Source of the DNA: Arenibacter sp. F20364 | Lineage (GTDB): Bacteria > Bacteroidota > Bacteroidia > Flavobacteriales > Flavobacteriaceae | Assembly (NCBI RefSeq): GCF_023015905.1 | Contig: NZ_JALKBD010000008.1 | Span: 124,001 to 188,000, forward strand | DNA: 64,000 bases | Reading direction: 5' to 3' | Part shown: positions 26,722 to 36,298 of the stretch, piece after piece | Layout of the letters: each line of letters begins with the position of its first letter | Numbering within the stretch: position 1 is the stretch's first letter | The notes under the pieces: model-generated | The model's database searches: none | Told to the model about the DNA's origin: nothing | What the model saw: the letters and a program-made list of their open reading frames with translations, nothing else | Made by a program: the position numbers and the translations under genes

Positions 26722-28149
26722 ATGATAGAATTTGGAAATATAGTTAATGGAAAGCAAGTAGTTAGCGGGGAATGGATAGATATTTATAATCCATATACCA
26801 AAAAACAGGTAGGTAGAGTGTCATCCATGGATACAAAAACCTTGGACAAGGTGTTGACGGATACCAAGAATACTAAAATTAACCTTACCAGGTATGAACG
26901 TTATGATATCTTGAATAAGATAGCAAATGCCTTGGAAGAGCGCGTGGATGAGGTAAGTAAAATGATTACCGATGAGACCGGACTTTGTTTAAAGGATACC
27001 CGTTATGAAGCAAGTAGGGTTTCGGATGTGCTGCGATTTTCTGCCATGAAGGCTTTGGATGACGACTCCCAAGTGTTTCCCTGCGATGTTTCTAAAAATG
27101 GGAAACCTAGAAGAATCTATACTACACGTGTTCCCTTGGGACTTATAAGTTGTATTACCCCTTTCAATCACCCTATGAACCAAGTGGTGCACAAAATAGC
27201 TCCGGCTATTGCCACCAATAATACGGTGGTTCTGAAGCCGTCAGAAAAAACCCCTTTATCGGCTTATTATTTTGCTCAATTGGCGCTGGATTGTGGCTTA
27301 CCGCCAAATATGTTGAATGTTATTAATGGAGCCGATGTTCAGGCAACGGCAGAGATGATGACTGTTCATCCGGAAATTACCATGGTCTCCTTTACGGGAG
27401 GTAGTAGGGTGGGAAAAATTATTGCATCCAAAGCTGGTTATAAGAAGTTGGTTTTGGAGCTAGGGGGCAGTTCAGCATTGTTGGTACTTGAGGACGCAGA
27501 TATAGATGAGGCCGTGGAAGTAACCATGTCCGGAACTTTTAAAAATTCCGCTCAGCGCTGTACCGCGATCAGAAGGATTTTGGTACACGAAAGCATCGCT
27601 GATGACTATGCAGCTAAATTGGCGATTCGAGTAAAGGCCTTGAAATATGGGGATCCCTATAATGCCGAAAACGATATGGGTACCGTTATTACGGAGGAAT
27701 CTGCCATGGAAATGGAATCGCGTGTCCAAGATGCTATTGATAATGGAGCAATATTATTGGCAGGACATAAGCGTGATGGAGCCCTTTACGCCCCTACCGT
27801 TTTGGATCATGTGCAAAATGCCCACGAAGTGGTAGCCAAAGAGACCTTTGGCCCAGTAGCCCCTATCATTCGCTTTAAAACCTTGGATGAGGCAATAGAA
27901 ATAGCCAATGATACCCCATATGGCCTGTCTGGTGGAGTAGTGAGCAATCACTGGCCGTCCATACAAAGGGTTATCACGGAATTGGATACGGGTACCGTTA
28001 ATGTGAACGAGGCGCCGAGTTACCGATTGGAATGGACACCCTTTGGTGGGGTAAAAGATTCTGGCCTAGGGTATAAGGAAGGAGTCATTGAGACCATGAA
28101 AGGGTATACCTATATAAAAACCTATTCCTTGCCTTGGGATATAGCCTAA
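26722..28149 (+). CDS. phnY: Phosphonoacetaldehyde dehydrogenase
   Basis: The 475-residue protein is an aldehyde dehydrogenase of the PhnY type. The general base is probably Glu246 in LELGGS, the nucleophile is Cys280 in NSAQRCTAIRR, and the cofactor region SFTGGSRVGK is near 223-232. It oxidises phosphonoacetaldehyde to phosphonoacetate with NAD+. Its place between phnA (18 bp) and phnW (65 bp) supports this specific assignment over a general aldehyde dehydrogenase. No phosphonatase (PhnX) is present, so the island uses the oxidative phosphonoacetate branch. Confidence 0.93.
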   Translation: MIEFGNIVNGKQVVSGEWIDIYNPYTKKQVGRVSSMDTKTLDKVLTDTKNTKINLTRYERYDILNKIANALEERVDEVSKMITDETGLCLKDTRYEASRVSDVLRFSAMKALDDDSQVFPCDVSKNGKPRRIYTTRVPLGLISCITPFNHPMNQVVHKIAPAIATNNTVVLKPSEKTPLSAYYFAQLALDCGLPPNMLNVINGADVQATAEMMTVHPEITMVSFTGGSRVGKIIASKAGYKKLVLELGGSSALLVLEDADIDEAVEVTMSGTFKNSAQRCTAIRRILVHESIADDYAAKLAIRVKALKYGDPYNAENDMGTVITEESAMEMESRVQDAIDNGAILLAGHKRDGALYAPTVLDHVQNAHEVVAKETFGPVAPIIRFKTLDEAIEIANDTPYGLSGGVVSNHWPSIQRVITELDTGTVNVNEAPSYRLEWTPFGGVKDSGLGYKEGVIETMKGYTYIKTYSLPWDIA

Positions 28150-28214
28150 GGAGGTCTTTTGAATTTTCAATAATTATTTGAGTTAGTCAAAATTTTAATC
28201 GAAAAAAATAATAC

Positions 28215-29327
28215 ATGCAAATAAAAAGAAATGTGTTGCTCAATCCTGGTCCGGCAACCACTACAGATACTGTTAAATTGGCCCAAGCGGTTACCGATAT
28301 TTGTCCGCGAGAAAAAGAGTTTGGCGACCTTATGGAATACTGCGCCACCGAGATCACCAAATTTGTGGGCGACCCTAAGGAGTATGCCACTGTTTTTTTC
28401 GGGGGTTCCGGGACAGCCACAGTAGAGGCCATCTTAAGCTCTGTAGTGCCAGAAGATGGACGTATCCTTATCATAGATAATGGAGCCTATGGCAAGCGCA
28501 TGTGCCAGATTACCAAAATATATAAGATTGATACCGTAGTTTTTGAATCCTCTTCCATTGAGCCAATAGATTTAAAGGCCTTAGAGGAGGTGATAAAAGC
28601 AGAAAAAGGATTGACCCATTTGGCAGTGATCCATCACGAAACCACTACTGGTCTCCTAAATGATATTACTGCAGTAGGAGAATTATGTTCCACCTACAAT
28701 ATAAGTTTTATAGTGGATTCTATGAGCGGATTTGCAGCTATACCCGTAGATATGAAGGCCATGAATATTGATTATTTGGCAGCAAGTTCCAATAAGAATA
28801 TTCAGGGAATGGCAGGAATAGGGTTTGCTATATGTAATAAGAAGGCTTTGATTGCAACAGAAGCCATCCCCATGAGGAACCTGTATTTAAATCTATATGC
28901 GCAGTATGCCTATTTTGAAAAAACCCATCAGACAAGGTTTACGCCTCCAGTACAAACGTTTTATGCCTTAAAACAGGCCATTATTGAAACTAAGGAGGAA
29001 ACTATTGAAAAACGATATGCCAGATATTCCAAATCTTGGGAGACCTTATTGGAAGGAATTTCGGAAATGGGATTGGAATATTTAATAGATAGGGAATATC
29101 ATTCCAAAATTATAACCTCCATCATTGAGCCAAAGAGCGATCAATATGATTTTGAGGAAATGCACGATTTTTTCTTTGAAAGAGGTTTTACCATCTATCC
29201 AGGTAAGGTTAATAATTATGATACTTTCCGGATATCCAATATAGGACAGATTGACTACACGGATATTCAAGATTTCCTGAAAGTTTTAAAGGAGTACTTA
29301 ACCAAAATAGGATTTTTAAAAGTATAA
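28215..29327 (+). CDS. phnW: 2-aminoethylphosphonate-pyruvate transaminase
   Basis: The 370-residue PLP enzyme starts MQIKRNVLLNPGPATTT, the typical PhnW N-terminus. The PLP-binding Lys194 is in ASSNKNIQG, and Asp168 in FIVDSMSG contacts the pyridine ring. FFGGSGTATVEA gives the phosphate-cup region. It transfers the amino group of 2-aminoethylphosphonate to pyruvate, making phosphonoacetaldehyde and alanine. Together with PhnY and PhnA it completes a pathway from 2-aminoethylphosphonate to acetate and phosphate. The order phnA-phnY-phnW places the first step last in the operon. Confidence 0.95.
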   Translation: MQIKRNVLLNPGPATTTDTVKLAQAVTDICPREKEFGDLMEYCATEITKFVGDPKEYATVFFGGSGTATVEAILSSVVPEDGRILIIDNGAYGKRMCQITKIYKIDTVVFESSSIEPIDLKALEEVIKAEKGLTHLAVIHHETTTGLLNDITAVGELCSTYNISFIVDSMSGFAAIPVDMKAMNIDYLAASSNKNIQGMAGIGFAICNKKALIATEAIPMRNLYLNLYAQYAYFEKTHQTRFTPPVQTFYALKQAIIETKEETIEKRYARYSKSWETLLEGISEMGLEYLIDREYHSKIITSIIEPKSDQYDFEEMHDFFFERGFTIYPGKVNNYDTFRISNIGQIDYTDIQDFLKVLKEYLTKIGFLKV

Positions 29328-29328
29328 C

Positions 29329-29460
29329 CTCGATTAGCGAGATCCCTGAATTATTAATTGTTAAGGTAGTTTGTGATTAATTAATATGTTTTGTCCGTTT
29401 TTGCCTGCTTATCCGCGGGCATTCGGGCGCTGTTCGGAATATAAGGGTCGAGGTTGAAGC
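29329..29460. repeat. Degenerate intergenic repeat, copy A
   Basis: CTCGATTAGCGAG at 29329-29341 is a near-palindrome, one base different from the perfect sequences at 35243 and 60032. GC-rich stems follow near 29408-29430 (GCCTGC and GCGGGC). The stretch lies directly after phnW and differs in base composition from its AT-rich surroundings. It appears to be a decayed copy of a dispersed repeat. Confidence 0.4.
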
Positions 29461-29529
29461 CTCCCTAAAACAGGCTTTCTTTTGATTTGTCTTTAAATTT
29501 TAAGTACTGCCAACCAATAAAATCTAAGA

Positions 29530-30792
29530 ATGAGTTTAACCGTAGATCAAAAATATTGGAGGAAGAGAATATTTGTTCTTACTTGGCTCGCCTATGCCGG
29601 GTTTTATTTTGGAAGGAAGAACTTATCGGTCACCTGGAGTTCCATGGAGGCGGATTTGGGGCTGGACAACTCTGACTACGCATCCATTATTTTTGTATAT
29701 AGTTTGATATATACCATCGGACAATTTGTTAATGGGTACCTATCCGATACTTTTGGACCTAGAAAGGTGGTTACAGTGGGGTTGTTTCTCGCTGCCATTG
29801 GAAACTTATTTCTTGGAATGACCTTTTCTGCAGGAGTGATTATATTCTTAATAGCCTTGAACGGATATGGTCAATCTACCGGTTGGAGCGGCTTAATAAA
29901 GAATATGACCCCATGGTTTAAACGGACGGAACGTGGTATAGTTATGTCGTGGTGGTCTACCTGTTATGTTACGGGCGGTTTTCTAGCTACCATCTTTGCC
30001 ACTTATGCCGCTTTCGATATGGAGTTCTTGTCGGATCTGGGTTGGAAAAGGGGTTTTATTTTTCCATCGCTGATTCTATTTATTATAGCCATTCTCTATC
30101 TCTTATTTACTAGGAACAATCCAGAAGACGTTGGGATTCCCAAAATTGTAGAGAATAAGTACGAATTTGAAGGAGGGGCAAAGGCAGAGAAACTTAAAAT
30201 TTTAGGCCTGTTATTACGCAATAGTTCGCTTTGGATCTATTCCAGTTGCTATATGATCCTTAAAATGACCAGATATGCCTTTCTTTTTTGGTTACCGGTG
30301 TATTTGGAAAAGGCTTTGCATTATGGTGTCAGTGATGCAGGATATATGTCTTCGGTATATGAGCTGATCGGCTTTTTTGGGGTTATTCTGGCAGGCTATA
30401 GTTCAGACAAAATTTTTAAATCGAATCGTTTTAGTACGGTTTCCTTAATGATGTTGGGACTGGGCCTTGCCTGCTTGGCCCATCCCTTTATGGTTCCCTA
30501 CGGAAAAATAGCGACTATCATCAGTATAGCCCTTATAGGAATTGCCACTTACGGCCCTGATTCCCTTATATGCACTGCTGGATCTATGGATGTGGGCGGT
30601 ACCAAAGGAGCGGCCATGGCAGCCGGTATCATCAATGGAATGGGGTCTGTTGGACAAATGTTCTCTGGTTTTATTGTGGTTGCCATTAACGAGTATTTCG
30701 GATGGAATAATCTTTTTTATTTTTTCGTTATCATGTCCTTCATCGGCGGGGGTTTAGCGGCCATGAAGTGGAACCTTAAAAGCACAGATTAA
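29530..30792 (+). CDS. MFS transporter, GlpT/OPA (organophosphate antiporter) family
   Basis: The 420-residue protein has about 12 transmembrane segments. GFYFGRKNLSVTW near residues 19-31 is the OPA signature with the conserved Arg, and GYLSDTFGPRKVV is the major-facilitator loop motif. The family exchanges organophosphates such as glycerol-3-phosphate for phosphate. Position right after phnW suggests uptake of 2-aminoethylphosphonate or a phosphonate ester. It is clearly different in sequence from the two near-duplicate transporters that follow. Transport specificity is inferred from context only. Confidence 0.88.
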   Translation: MSLTVDQKYWRKRIFVLTWLAYAGFYFGRKNLSVTWSSMEADLGLDNSDYASIIFVYSLIYTIGQFVNGYLSDTFGPRKVVTVGLFLAAIGNLFLGMTFSAGVIIFLIALNGYGQSTGWSGLIKNMTPWFKRTERGIVMSWWSTCYVTGGFLATIFATYAAFDMEFLSDLGWKRGFIFPSLILFIIAILYLLFTRNNPEDVGIPKIVENKYEFEGGAKAEKLKILGLLLRNSSLWIYSSCYMILKMTRYAFLFWLPVYLEKALHYGVSDAGYMSSVYELIGFFGVILAGYSSDKIFKSNRFSTVSLMMLGLGLACLAHPFMVPYGKIATIISIALIGIATYGPDSLICTAGSMDVGGTKGAAMAAGIINGMGSVGQMFSGFIVVAINEYFGWNNLFYFFVIMSFIGGGLAAMKWNLKSTD

Positions 30793-30894
30793 CCGTTGTT
30801 AGTTCTTATATTGAACCTGAAGAATTGCCTTTTTAAACGAGGTATTTCTAAAGCGTCGATTTTATGTTTGGAATCTTATTTTTTATCAAATTTA

Positions 30895-31146
30895 ATGACT
30901 GGAGAGAACTTCATTCAGGCCAGGTTTCCGGTTTTTAAGGATGCTTGGAAATTTTTAATGTTTATAGAAAAGGAATTTTCTTTAGGCTTAAATGCTAGCG
31001 AAATAATGACCGCGATACTATCGTCCAAGATTGGAGTGTTTGGCAACCTTGTGGGGCAGTCCATTTATTTTGAGGAAGGTGTGGAGTTGTGGCCTGAGCC
31101 TAAAAATCACATGGCGTTCAGGGTCTCATTAAATTTTCAAAACTAA
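30895..31146 (+). CDS. Small hypothetical protein between two transporters
   Basis: From ATG 30895 there are 83 codons ending 31144-31146, directly before the next transporter start. An upstream TTG at 30796 in the same frame would add 33 residues with an unlikely composition. I recognise no domain. The sequence has hydrophobic stretches but no signal peptide or clear transmembrane helix, and ends in AFRVSLNFQN. It may be a real small gene, a remnant, or a chance frame. Its only support is tight spacing to the following gene. Confidence 0.3.
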   Translation: MTGENFIQARFPVFKDAWKFLMFIEKEFSLGLNASEIMTAILSSKIGVFGNLVGQSIYFEEGVELWPEPKNHMAFRVSLNFQN

Positions 31147-32391
31147 ATGGATTCCAGGACCAACTATAGTTCACAATTTCGAAAATACCAATGGAAAATG
31201 CTCTTTACAGCAATGTTCTGCTACCTCTTTTATTACACGGGCAGACAGAATTTTGGATGGGCCATTCAGGGTATGGCACTCGAATTTAATGTTACTAAGC
31301 AGCAAATAGGTTGGGCCGGAGCGGCATTGCTTTGGGCATATGGAATAGGACAGTTTATAAATGGCAATTTGGCCGACAAGTATGGCGCACGGAAGATGAT
31401 GGCCATTGGTGGCCTTCTTTCCGTTTTCTTGAACTGGGGGATAAGTTTTGTAACCGCCTATTGGATGATTGTGATTTTTTGGGCTTTTAACGGATTTGCC
31501 CAATCATTGGGCTGGGCACCTGGGAGCCGCTTAATTGCTAATTGGTGGGGAGGTAAGGAAAGAGGCAAGGCTTTTGGGTTTTATGTTTTTGCCGCTGGAT
31601 GTTCTTCGATCCTAATTTATCTATTGTCCATAATTATCCTTCATGTATATGAACTGGATTGGCAATGGCTTTTTAGATTACCGGTCTTATTACTTCTTTT
31701 AGGCTGTGTCATTTTCTATTTTATAGCGAGGGATAAACCGGAGGATGCTGGGTTTAACCCCATAAAGGAGGATGCTGCATCCGTTGGTCCCCAAGTCATG
31801 GAAAGATCTATAGACCGCTACAAAAATGTTTTGGGGAATAGGAAGTTTATTCTGGCGTGTATCTCCATTGGTTTTCAAAATATGGCCCGTTATGGACTTC
31901 TGGTGTGGGTACCGCTGTATTATTTGGGCAGTAAATTACAAGATTCCTCAAATTTATGGATTGCCTTAGCGCTACCGGTGGGAATGGCCTTGGGGGCGAT
32001 TTTCTTTGGACAACTATCCGATAGGGTCTTTAGATCAAATCGATCAAAACCTATAGCCATATCCATGGGTTTGGCTGGCCTGGTGATTTTGATGATATAT
32101 CTGGTTCCAAAAGAAAGTGTATTGGGTGGATTGATTCTATTGTTTGCAGCAGGATTTTTAGTGTACGGTCCGCGATCCTGTTTTTGGCCCTTAAGCCCGG
32201 ATTTATTGGGTGTTAAAAGGTCTGGCACGGGAGTGGGGGTTATGAACGCTTTTGCCTCCGTTTTTGCAGGTGCAGGGGAGCCATTTATAGGGTATATGGT
32301 AGACGCAACTAGGCAACAAAATATAGTTTTTGTGGTAACTGCGGTGATGTGCTTTTGTAGCGCTATAATAGTATTATTTGTGAGGCGTTGA
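31147..32391 (+). CDS. MFS transporter, GlpT/OPA family (first of two near-duplicates)
   Basis: The 414-residue protein has about 12 transmembrane segments with the motif FYYTGRQNFGWAIQG at residues 26-40, which corresponds to the OPA signature, and GNLADKYGARKMMAIGG as the loop motif. It is very similar along its full length to the protein encoded at 33812-35056, which has exactly the same length. Its likely substrates are organophosphates or phosphonates. It begins right after a small hypothetical frame. After it comes 329 bp without a gene, so it may end a transcript. Confidence 0.88.
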   Translation: MDSRTNYSSQFRKYQWKMLFTAMFCYLFYYTGRQNFGWAIQGMALEFNVTKQQIGWAGAALLWAYGIGQFINGNLADKYGARKMMAIGGLLSVFLNWGISFVTAYWMIVIFWAFNGFAQSLGWAPGSRLIANWWGGKERGKAFGFYVFAAGCSSILIYLLSIIILHVYELDWQWLFRLPVLLLLLGCVIFYFIARDKPEDAGFNPIKEDAASVGPQVMERSIDRYKNVLGNRKFILACISIGFQNMARYGLLVWVPLYYLGSKLQDSSNLWIALALPVGMALGAIFFGQLSDRVFRSNRSKPIAISMGLAGLVILMIYLVPKESVLGGLILLFAAGFLVYGPRSCFWPLSPDLLGVKRSGTGVGVMNAFASVFAGAGEPFIGYMVDATRQQNIVFVVTAVMCFCSAIIVLFVRR

Positions 32392-32720
32392 ATCTTATTT
32401 TGGGACATGGGCTATCGGTTTTTTTTTGCCAATATCCAAGAAGGTTTAGATCGGAAAAAGAAATATTGTACCATGGAAAAGTACAGAATTGTATTGGTGA
32501 CATTATGAATTAAAGCGACTGGAAAATCTAAGGTCTCAATAATTCAATGGTTTATTTTTTTACCATTTAATAATATATGGGATTAGGCCAATACTGGGCA
32601 ATTGGCTTTATTGTGTTCCTAATAACCAGAGTGTTTGAAATTGATAATTGACAAAATGATCATTTTAAAAAATTATAATAACAAAATTGCTGACGCATAT
32701 GATAATGCTAGATGTAAAAA
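32392..32720 (+). other. Intergenic region between transporter and alcohol dehydrogenase
   Basis: No gene was found in this AT-rich stretch. A short hairpin, GCCAAT/ATTGGC with an 8-base loop, lies at 32587-32606, followed by TTTATTGTG; it could be a weak terminator. The 3' part should contain the promoter of the alcohol dehydrogenase gene. Confidence 0.4.
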
Positions 32721-32723
32721 TTG

Positions 32724-33815
32724 ATGTATCCAATGCAGGAAGATAAGCTAATAAAAACTGAATTTCAGATTTTTGAGGAGGCCGGAAAGTCCTTTAATTA
32801 CGAAGAAAAAGAAATCGAATTAAACCTCAATTCCGGTGAAGTTTTGGTCAAGGTACTTTTATCTACCATATGCGGCTCGGACCTACATACCATTGAAGGG
32901 AAAAGAAAAGAGGATGTTCCGTGTATTCTCGGTCATGAGGCAGTTGGTGAAATAATCCGCATTAATGACAGGAAAGGTTTTGAAATTGGGGATAGGGTAA
33001 CCTGGACCATTGCGGATAGTTGCGGGAAATGTGCTGCATGTACTGATTATGGACTACCGGAAAAATGCCATGAACTTTTTAAGTATGGCCACGCATCCAT
33101 CAACAAGGGTAGTGGCTTAAATGGCTGTTATTCCAACATCATCCATATTAGACGGGGTACACATTTGGTGAAGGTTCCGGAGGTCGTCAGCAACCCTATG
33201 GCGGCACCTGCCAATTGCGCCCTTGCAACAATGGTAAATGCTGTGTCCCAATTAAAAAAAGTACCCAAAAAAGTAGTAGTTCAGGGAGGGGGGCTTCTAG
33301 GGGTCTATGCCTGTGCACTTTTAGAGGAAATGGGCGTTAGCGAGATATATTGTTCGGATATCAATTTGGATCGTTTTGACATTATTGGAAAATTTGGAGC
33401 AGTCCCTGTCGATGGCCGGGATATGCAAAAGGCAACCGCGTTTTTGTTGGACAGGCTTGGAGATGGAGCGGATGCCATAATTGAGGTTGCCGGAGTCAAG
33501 GAATTGATTCCCCAAGGAATAAGTTTGTTAAGGCCGGGTGGGGAATACGTCCTTGTCGGGTTGGTACATCCAGATTCTGAATTGAACATCACGGCAGAGC
33601 AAATTATTAGAAAATGCCTTACCGTAAGGGGTGTTCATAATTATGCCCCTTGGCATTTGGAAGAAGCTATTGACTTTTTGGAACGAAACCATAGGAACTT
33701 CCCTTTTGGTGAACTTGTGAGTCCGCCCTTTAACTTGGAAAATTTGGAAGAGGCCGTAATGGAGGCAAAAAAACAACATTGGTTTAGGGTCTCGGTAAAA
33801 CCAAAACATAAATGA
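32724..33815 (+). CDS. Zinc-binding alcohol dehydrogenase, phosphonate-catabolism-associated type
   Basis: The 363-residue protein (ATG at 32724; a TTG lies just upstream, another ATG at 32733) is a medium-chain dehydrogenase. Catalytic zinc ligands are visible in ICGSDLH and LGHEAVGE. Structural-zinc-type cysteines are in DSCGKCAACTDYGLPEKC. The nucleotide loop is VQGGGLLGVYA. It resembles the family described as putative phosphonate-catabolism-associated alcohol dehydrogenase, consistent with the neighbours. Its stop codon overlaps the start of the next transporter (ATGA). It could oxidise a hydroxy-phosphonate or an alcohol released from a phosphonate ester; this is not established. Confidence 0.85.
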   Translation: MYPMQEDKLIKTEFQIFEEAGKSFNYEEKEIELNLNSGEVLVKVLLSTICGSDLHTIEGKRKEDVPCILGHEAVGEIIRINDRKGFEIGDRVTWTIADSCGKCAACTDYGLPEKCHELFKYGHASINKGSGLNGCYSNIIHIRRGTHLVKVPEVVSNPMAAPANCALATMVNAVSQLKKVPKKVVVQGGGLLGVYACALLEEMGVSEIYCSDINLDRFDIIGKFGAVPVDGRDMQKATAFLLDRLGDGADAIIEVAGVKELIPQGISLLRPGGEYVLVGLVHPDSELNITAEQIIRKCLTVRGVHNYAPWHLEEAIDFLERNHRNFPFGELVSPPFNLENLEEAVMEAKKQHWFRVSVKPKHK

Positions 33816-35056
33816 ATCCTATAGAAAATACAAATCAAAATTTTCGAAGGCACCAATGGAAAATGTTGTTTGCAGTTATGTTCTGCTACCTATTTTACTA
33901 TACCGGCAGACAGAATTTCGGTTGGGCCATTCAAGGTATAGCCCTTGAATTTAATGTAGCGAAACAATATATTGGCTGGGCTGGTGCCGCCATGCTTTGG
34001 GCTTATGGAATAGGACAATTTATTAACGGTAATTTGGCCGATAAGTTTGGTGCACGCCGGATGATGGTGATAGGTGGCGTCCTTTCGGTACTTATGAACT
34101 GGGCTACAAGTTTTGCAACCGCCTATTGGATGATCGTAGTATTCTGGGCCTTGAATGGCTTTTCACAATCATTGGGCTGGGCTCCAGGGAGCCGCATGGT
34201 AGCCAATTGGTGGGGTGGGAAGGAGAGAGGAAAAGCTTTTGGTTTTTACGTGTTTGCAGCTGGGTGCTCCTCGGTACTCATTTATTTGTTGTCCATAATA
34301 ATGTTGGACATTTATGGAGTGGATTGGCGGTGGCTTTTTAGATTGCCGGTATTGTTACTTCTTTTGGGCTGTGGTGTTTTTTATTTCGTGGTTAGGGATA
34401 AACCGGAAGATGCTGGTTTTAAACCCGTGAAAGGTGACACGGCCTTTGTTTTGCCCAAAGAAAATGAAAGCTCTTTGGAACGGTACAAAAAGGTTCTTTG
34501 TAACAAAAAATTCATATTGGCATGTATCTCTATTGGCTTTCAAAATATGGCAAGATACGGGCTTCTGGTATGGGTGCCGCTTTATTATTTGGGAACAAAA
34601 TTAAATGAAAACGCCAATTTATGGATTGCTTTGGCCCTTCCAGTGGGGATGGCCTTGGGCACTATTTTTTTTGGACAATTATCGGATAGGGTCTTTAATT
34701 CCAATAGGTCCAGACCTATAGCGCTTTCAATGGGTTTGGCAGGTGTGGTCATATTAATGGTTTATCTGGTGCCCAAAGAAAATTTACTTGGGGGTTTAGT
34801 GCTAATGTTTGCGGCCGGATTTTTGGTATATGGCCCACAATCCTGTTATTGGCCCCTGAGTCCGGATTTGTTGGGAGTTAAAAGGTCGGGTACGGGAGTA
34901 GGGGTTATGAACACCTTTGCCTATGCCTTTGCAGGGGCAGGTGAGCCCTTTATAGGATATATGATAGATGTTACTGGAGAACAAAATATAGTTTTTGTGG
35001 TAACTGCCGTGATGTGTTTTTTTAGTGCTCTGATAATATTATTTGTGAGGCGCTGA
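33812..35056 (+). CDS. MFS transporter, GlpT/OPA family (second of two near-duplicates)
   Basis: The 414-residue protein is a paralogue of that at 31147-32391, with the same length and identical residues at most positions by eye. The OPA motif FYYTGRQNFGWAIQG and GNLADKFGARRMMVIGG are present. Differences cluster in the central loop (about residues 205-225) and the N-terminus. The gene overlaps the alcohol dehydrogenase gene by 4 bp, so the two are translationally coupled, in contrast to the first copy. This suggests the transporter imports the substrate of the dehydrogenase or exports its product. Confidence 0.88.
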   Translation: MNPIENTNQNFRRHQWKMLFAVMFCYLFYYTGRQNFGWAIQGIALEFNVAKQYIGWAGAAMLWAYGIGQFINGNLADKFGARRMMVIGGVLSVLMNWATSFATAYWMIVVFWALNGFSQSLGWAPGSRMVANWWGGKERGKAFGFYVFAAGCSSVLIYLLSIIMLDIYGVDWRWLFRLPVLLLLLGCGVFYFVVRDKPEDAGFKPVKGDTAFVLPKENESSLERYKKVLCNKKFILACISIGFQNMARYGLLVWVPLYYLGTKLNENANLWIALALPVGMALGTIFFGQLSDRVFNSNRSRPIALSMGLAGVVILMVYLVPKENLLGGLVLMFAAGFLVYGPQSCYWPLSPDLLGVKRSGTGVGVMNTFAYAFAGAGEPFIGYMIDVTGEQNIVFVVTAVMCFFSALIILFVRR

Positions 35057-35149
35057 TATAAAAATTTTAATGCCTTATATCAATTGAAGTCAGGGAATAA
35101 TTATCGATTTAAGTCTTTTGCCCCAGGGCAAGCCCTTGAGGCATCAGAA

Positions 35150-35260
35150 GGAGACTACTAATAACATTTCGATGCCCACCTGAATGGAACGGGCAGGCCC
35201 GCCTAAATGGATTCGGGCAAGCAAGCGTCGGAGCATTTTAATCTCGATTATCGAGTTAAA
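35150..35260. repeat. Degenerate intergenic repeat, copy B
   Basis: CTCGATTATCGAG at 35243-35255 is a near-perfect palindrome. It is preceded by a GC-rich stretch with a CGGGC-AG-GCCCG hairpin near 35189-35201. The same two parts appear, in inverse orientation, at about 60024-60128. The region lies between the second near-duplicate transporter and the phosphodiesterase-like gene. Confidence 0.45.
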
Positions 35261-35271
35261 TAATATAGAAG

Positions 35272-36213
35272 ATGATAAGGAAACAAAATTTGATCATTTA
35301 TTGGAGTTTTATTTGGTTGTTGGGCAGCTGTAATACTTCAAAAGTAGCTCTAGAAAATAGGGTTCTTACAAAACGCGTTGTTGCCATTGGCTTGGACGGT
35401 ATAAGTGTGGATGGCTATAAAGCAGCAAAACACCCAAATATGGATGCGCTTATGGCAGACGGGGTACTGTCCTTGACCACCAGAAATGTTATGCCCTCGG
35501 TGACCCTGCCCAATTGGACTTCCCACCTTACTGGAAGCGGTCCGGAACAGCATGGTGTATTAAGTAATGGGTGGACAAAAGAAAAAGTGATTTTACCAAG
35601 TATTGATAATGATGATGACGGATATTATCCTTCCATTTTTAAAATATTGAAAGAAGCTATTCCAGACGTAAAGACAGCCTTCTATTACAATTGGGCCGAA
35701 TTGATCAATTCGTTCAACCCTCACTATATCGATGAATTAAGTTTTGAAGGGAATGATGAATACCAAAATAATTATGGAAAGGCTTTCGATTTTATCGTTG
35801 ATAACAAGTCGGATCCTATCATGGTTTTTCTTTACTCTGTACATACGGATCATGCTGGACATAATCATGGTTGGATGTCCCCGGAATATATTACGTCTAT
35901 AGAAGAGGCAGATGTGCATATTGGAAAGTTTATACAGAAACTTAAGGATGAAGGTCTCTACGGGGATACACATTTTATGTTCTTCACAGACCATGGCGGT
36001 GTACCCGAAAAAGGTCATGGGGGTGTAACCCGTCAGGAATTGGAAGTGCCATGGGCCATAACTGGCCCTGGAATAAGAAAGGGGGAAATGTTAACGGAAC
36101 CTAATAATTCTGTTAATACGGCTATGACCATATCTTATCTGTTTGGCTGTAAAAATATTCCTCTTTCTTGGACGGGAGAGGTGCCGATGACCATTTTTGA
36201 AACCAAGGAATAG
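35272..36213 (+). CDS. Alkaline-phosphatase-superfamily phosphodiesterase, lipoprotein
   Basis: The 313-residue protein carries a lipobox-type leader (LLGSC, Cys20). The fold is of the nucleotide pyrophosphatase/phosphodiesterase (NPP) type: Asp42 in GLDGIS, the nucleophile Thr78 in SVTLPNWTSHLTG, DHAGHNHGW as the metal site, and FTDHGG plus KGHGG later. It should hydrolyse phosphate or phosphonate mono- or diesters outside the cytoplasm. NPP relatives include enzymes that remove choline head groups from lipids. In this island it may free phosphonate head groups for import, which is inference. It follows the repeat copy B. Confidence 0.85.
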   Translation: MIRKQNLIIYWSFIWLLGSCNTSKVALENRVLTKRVVAIGLDGISVDGYKAAKHPNMDALMADGVLSLTTRNVMPSVTLPNWTSHLTGSGPEQHGVLSNGWTKEKVILPSIDNDDDGYYPSIFKILKEAIPDVKTAFYYNWAELINSFNPHYIDELSFEGNDEYQNNYGKAFDFIVDNKSDPIMVFLYSVHTDHAGHNHGWMSPEYITSIEEADVHIGKFIQKLKDEGLYGDTHFMFFTDHGGVPEKGHGGVTRQELEVPWAITGPGIRKGEMLTEPNNSVNTAMTISYLFGCKNIPLSWTGEVPMTIFETKE

Positions 36214-36298
36214 TTGGTAGGTCCTAAGGTAAGGAAAGGAATTTTAATAAAAAGGGACAGAGGTAATTCGACAAAAGCAGTGGGGATTATATTGGAAA

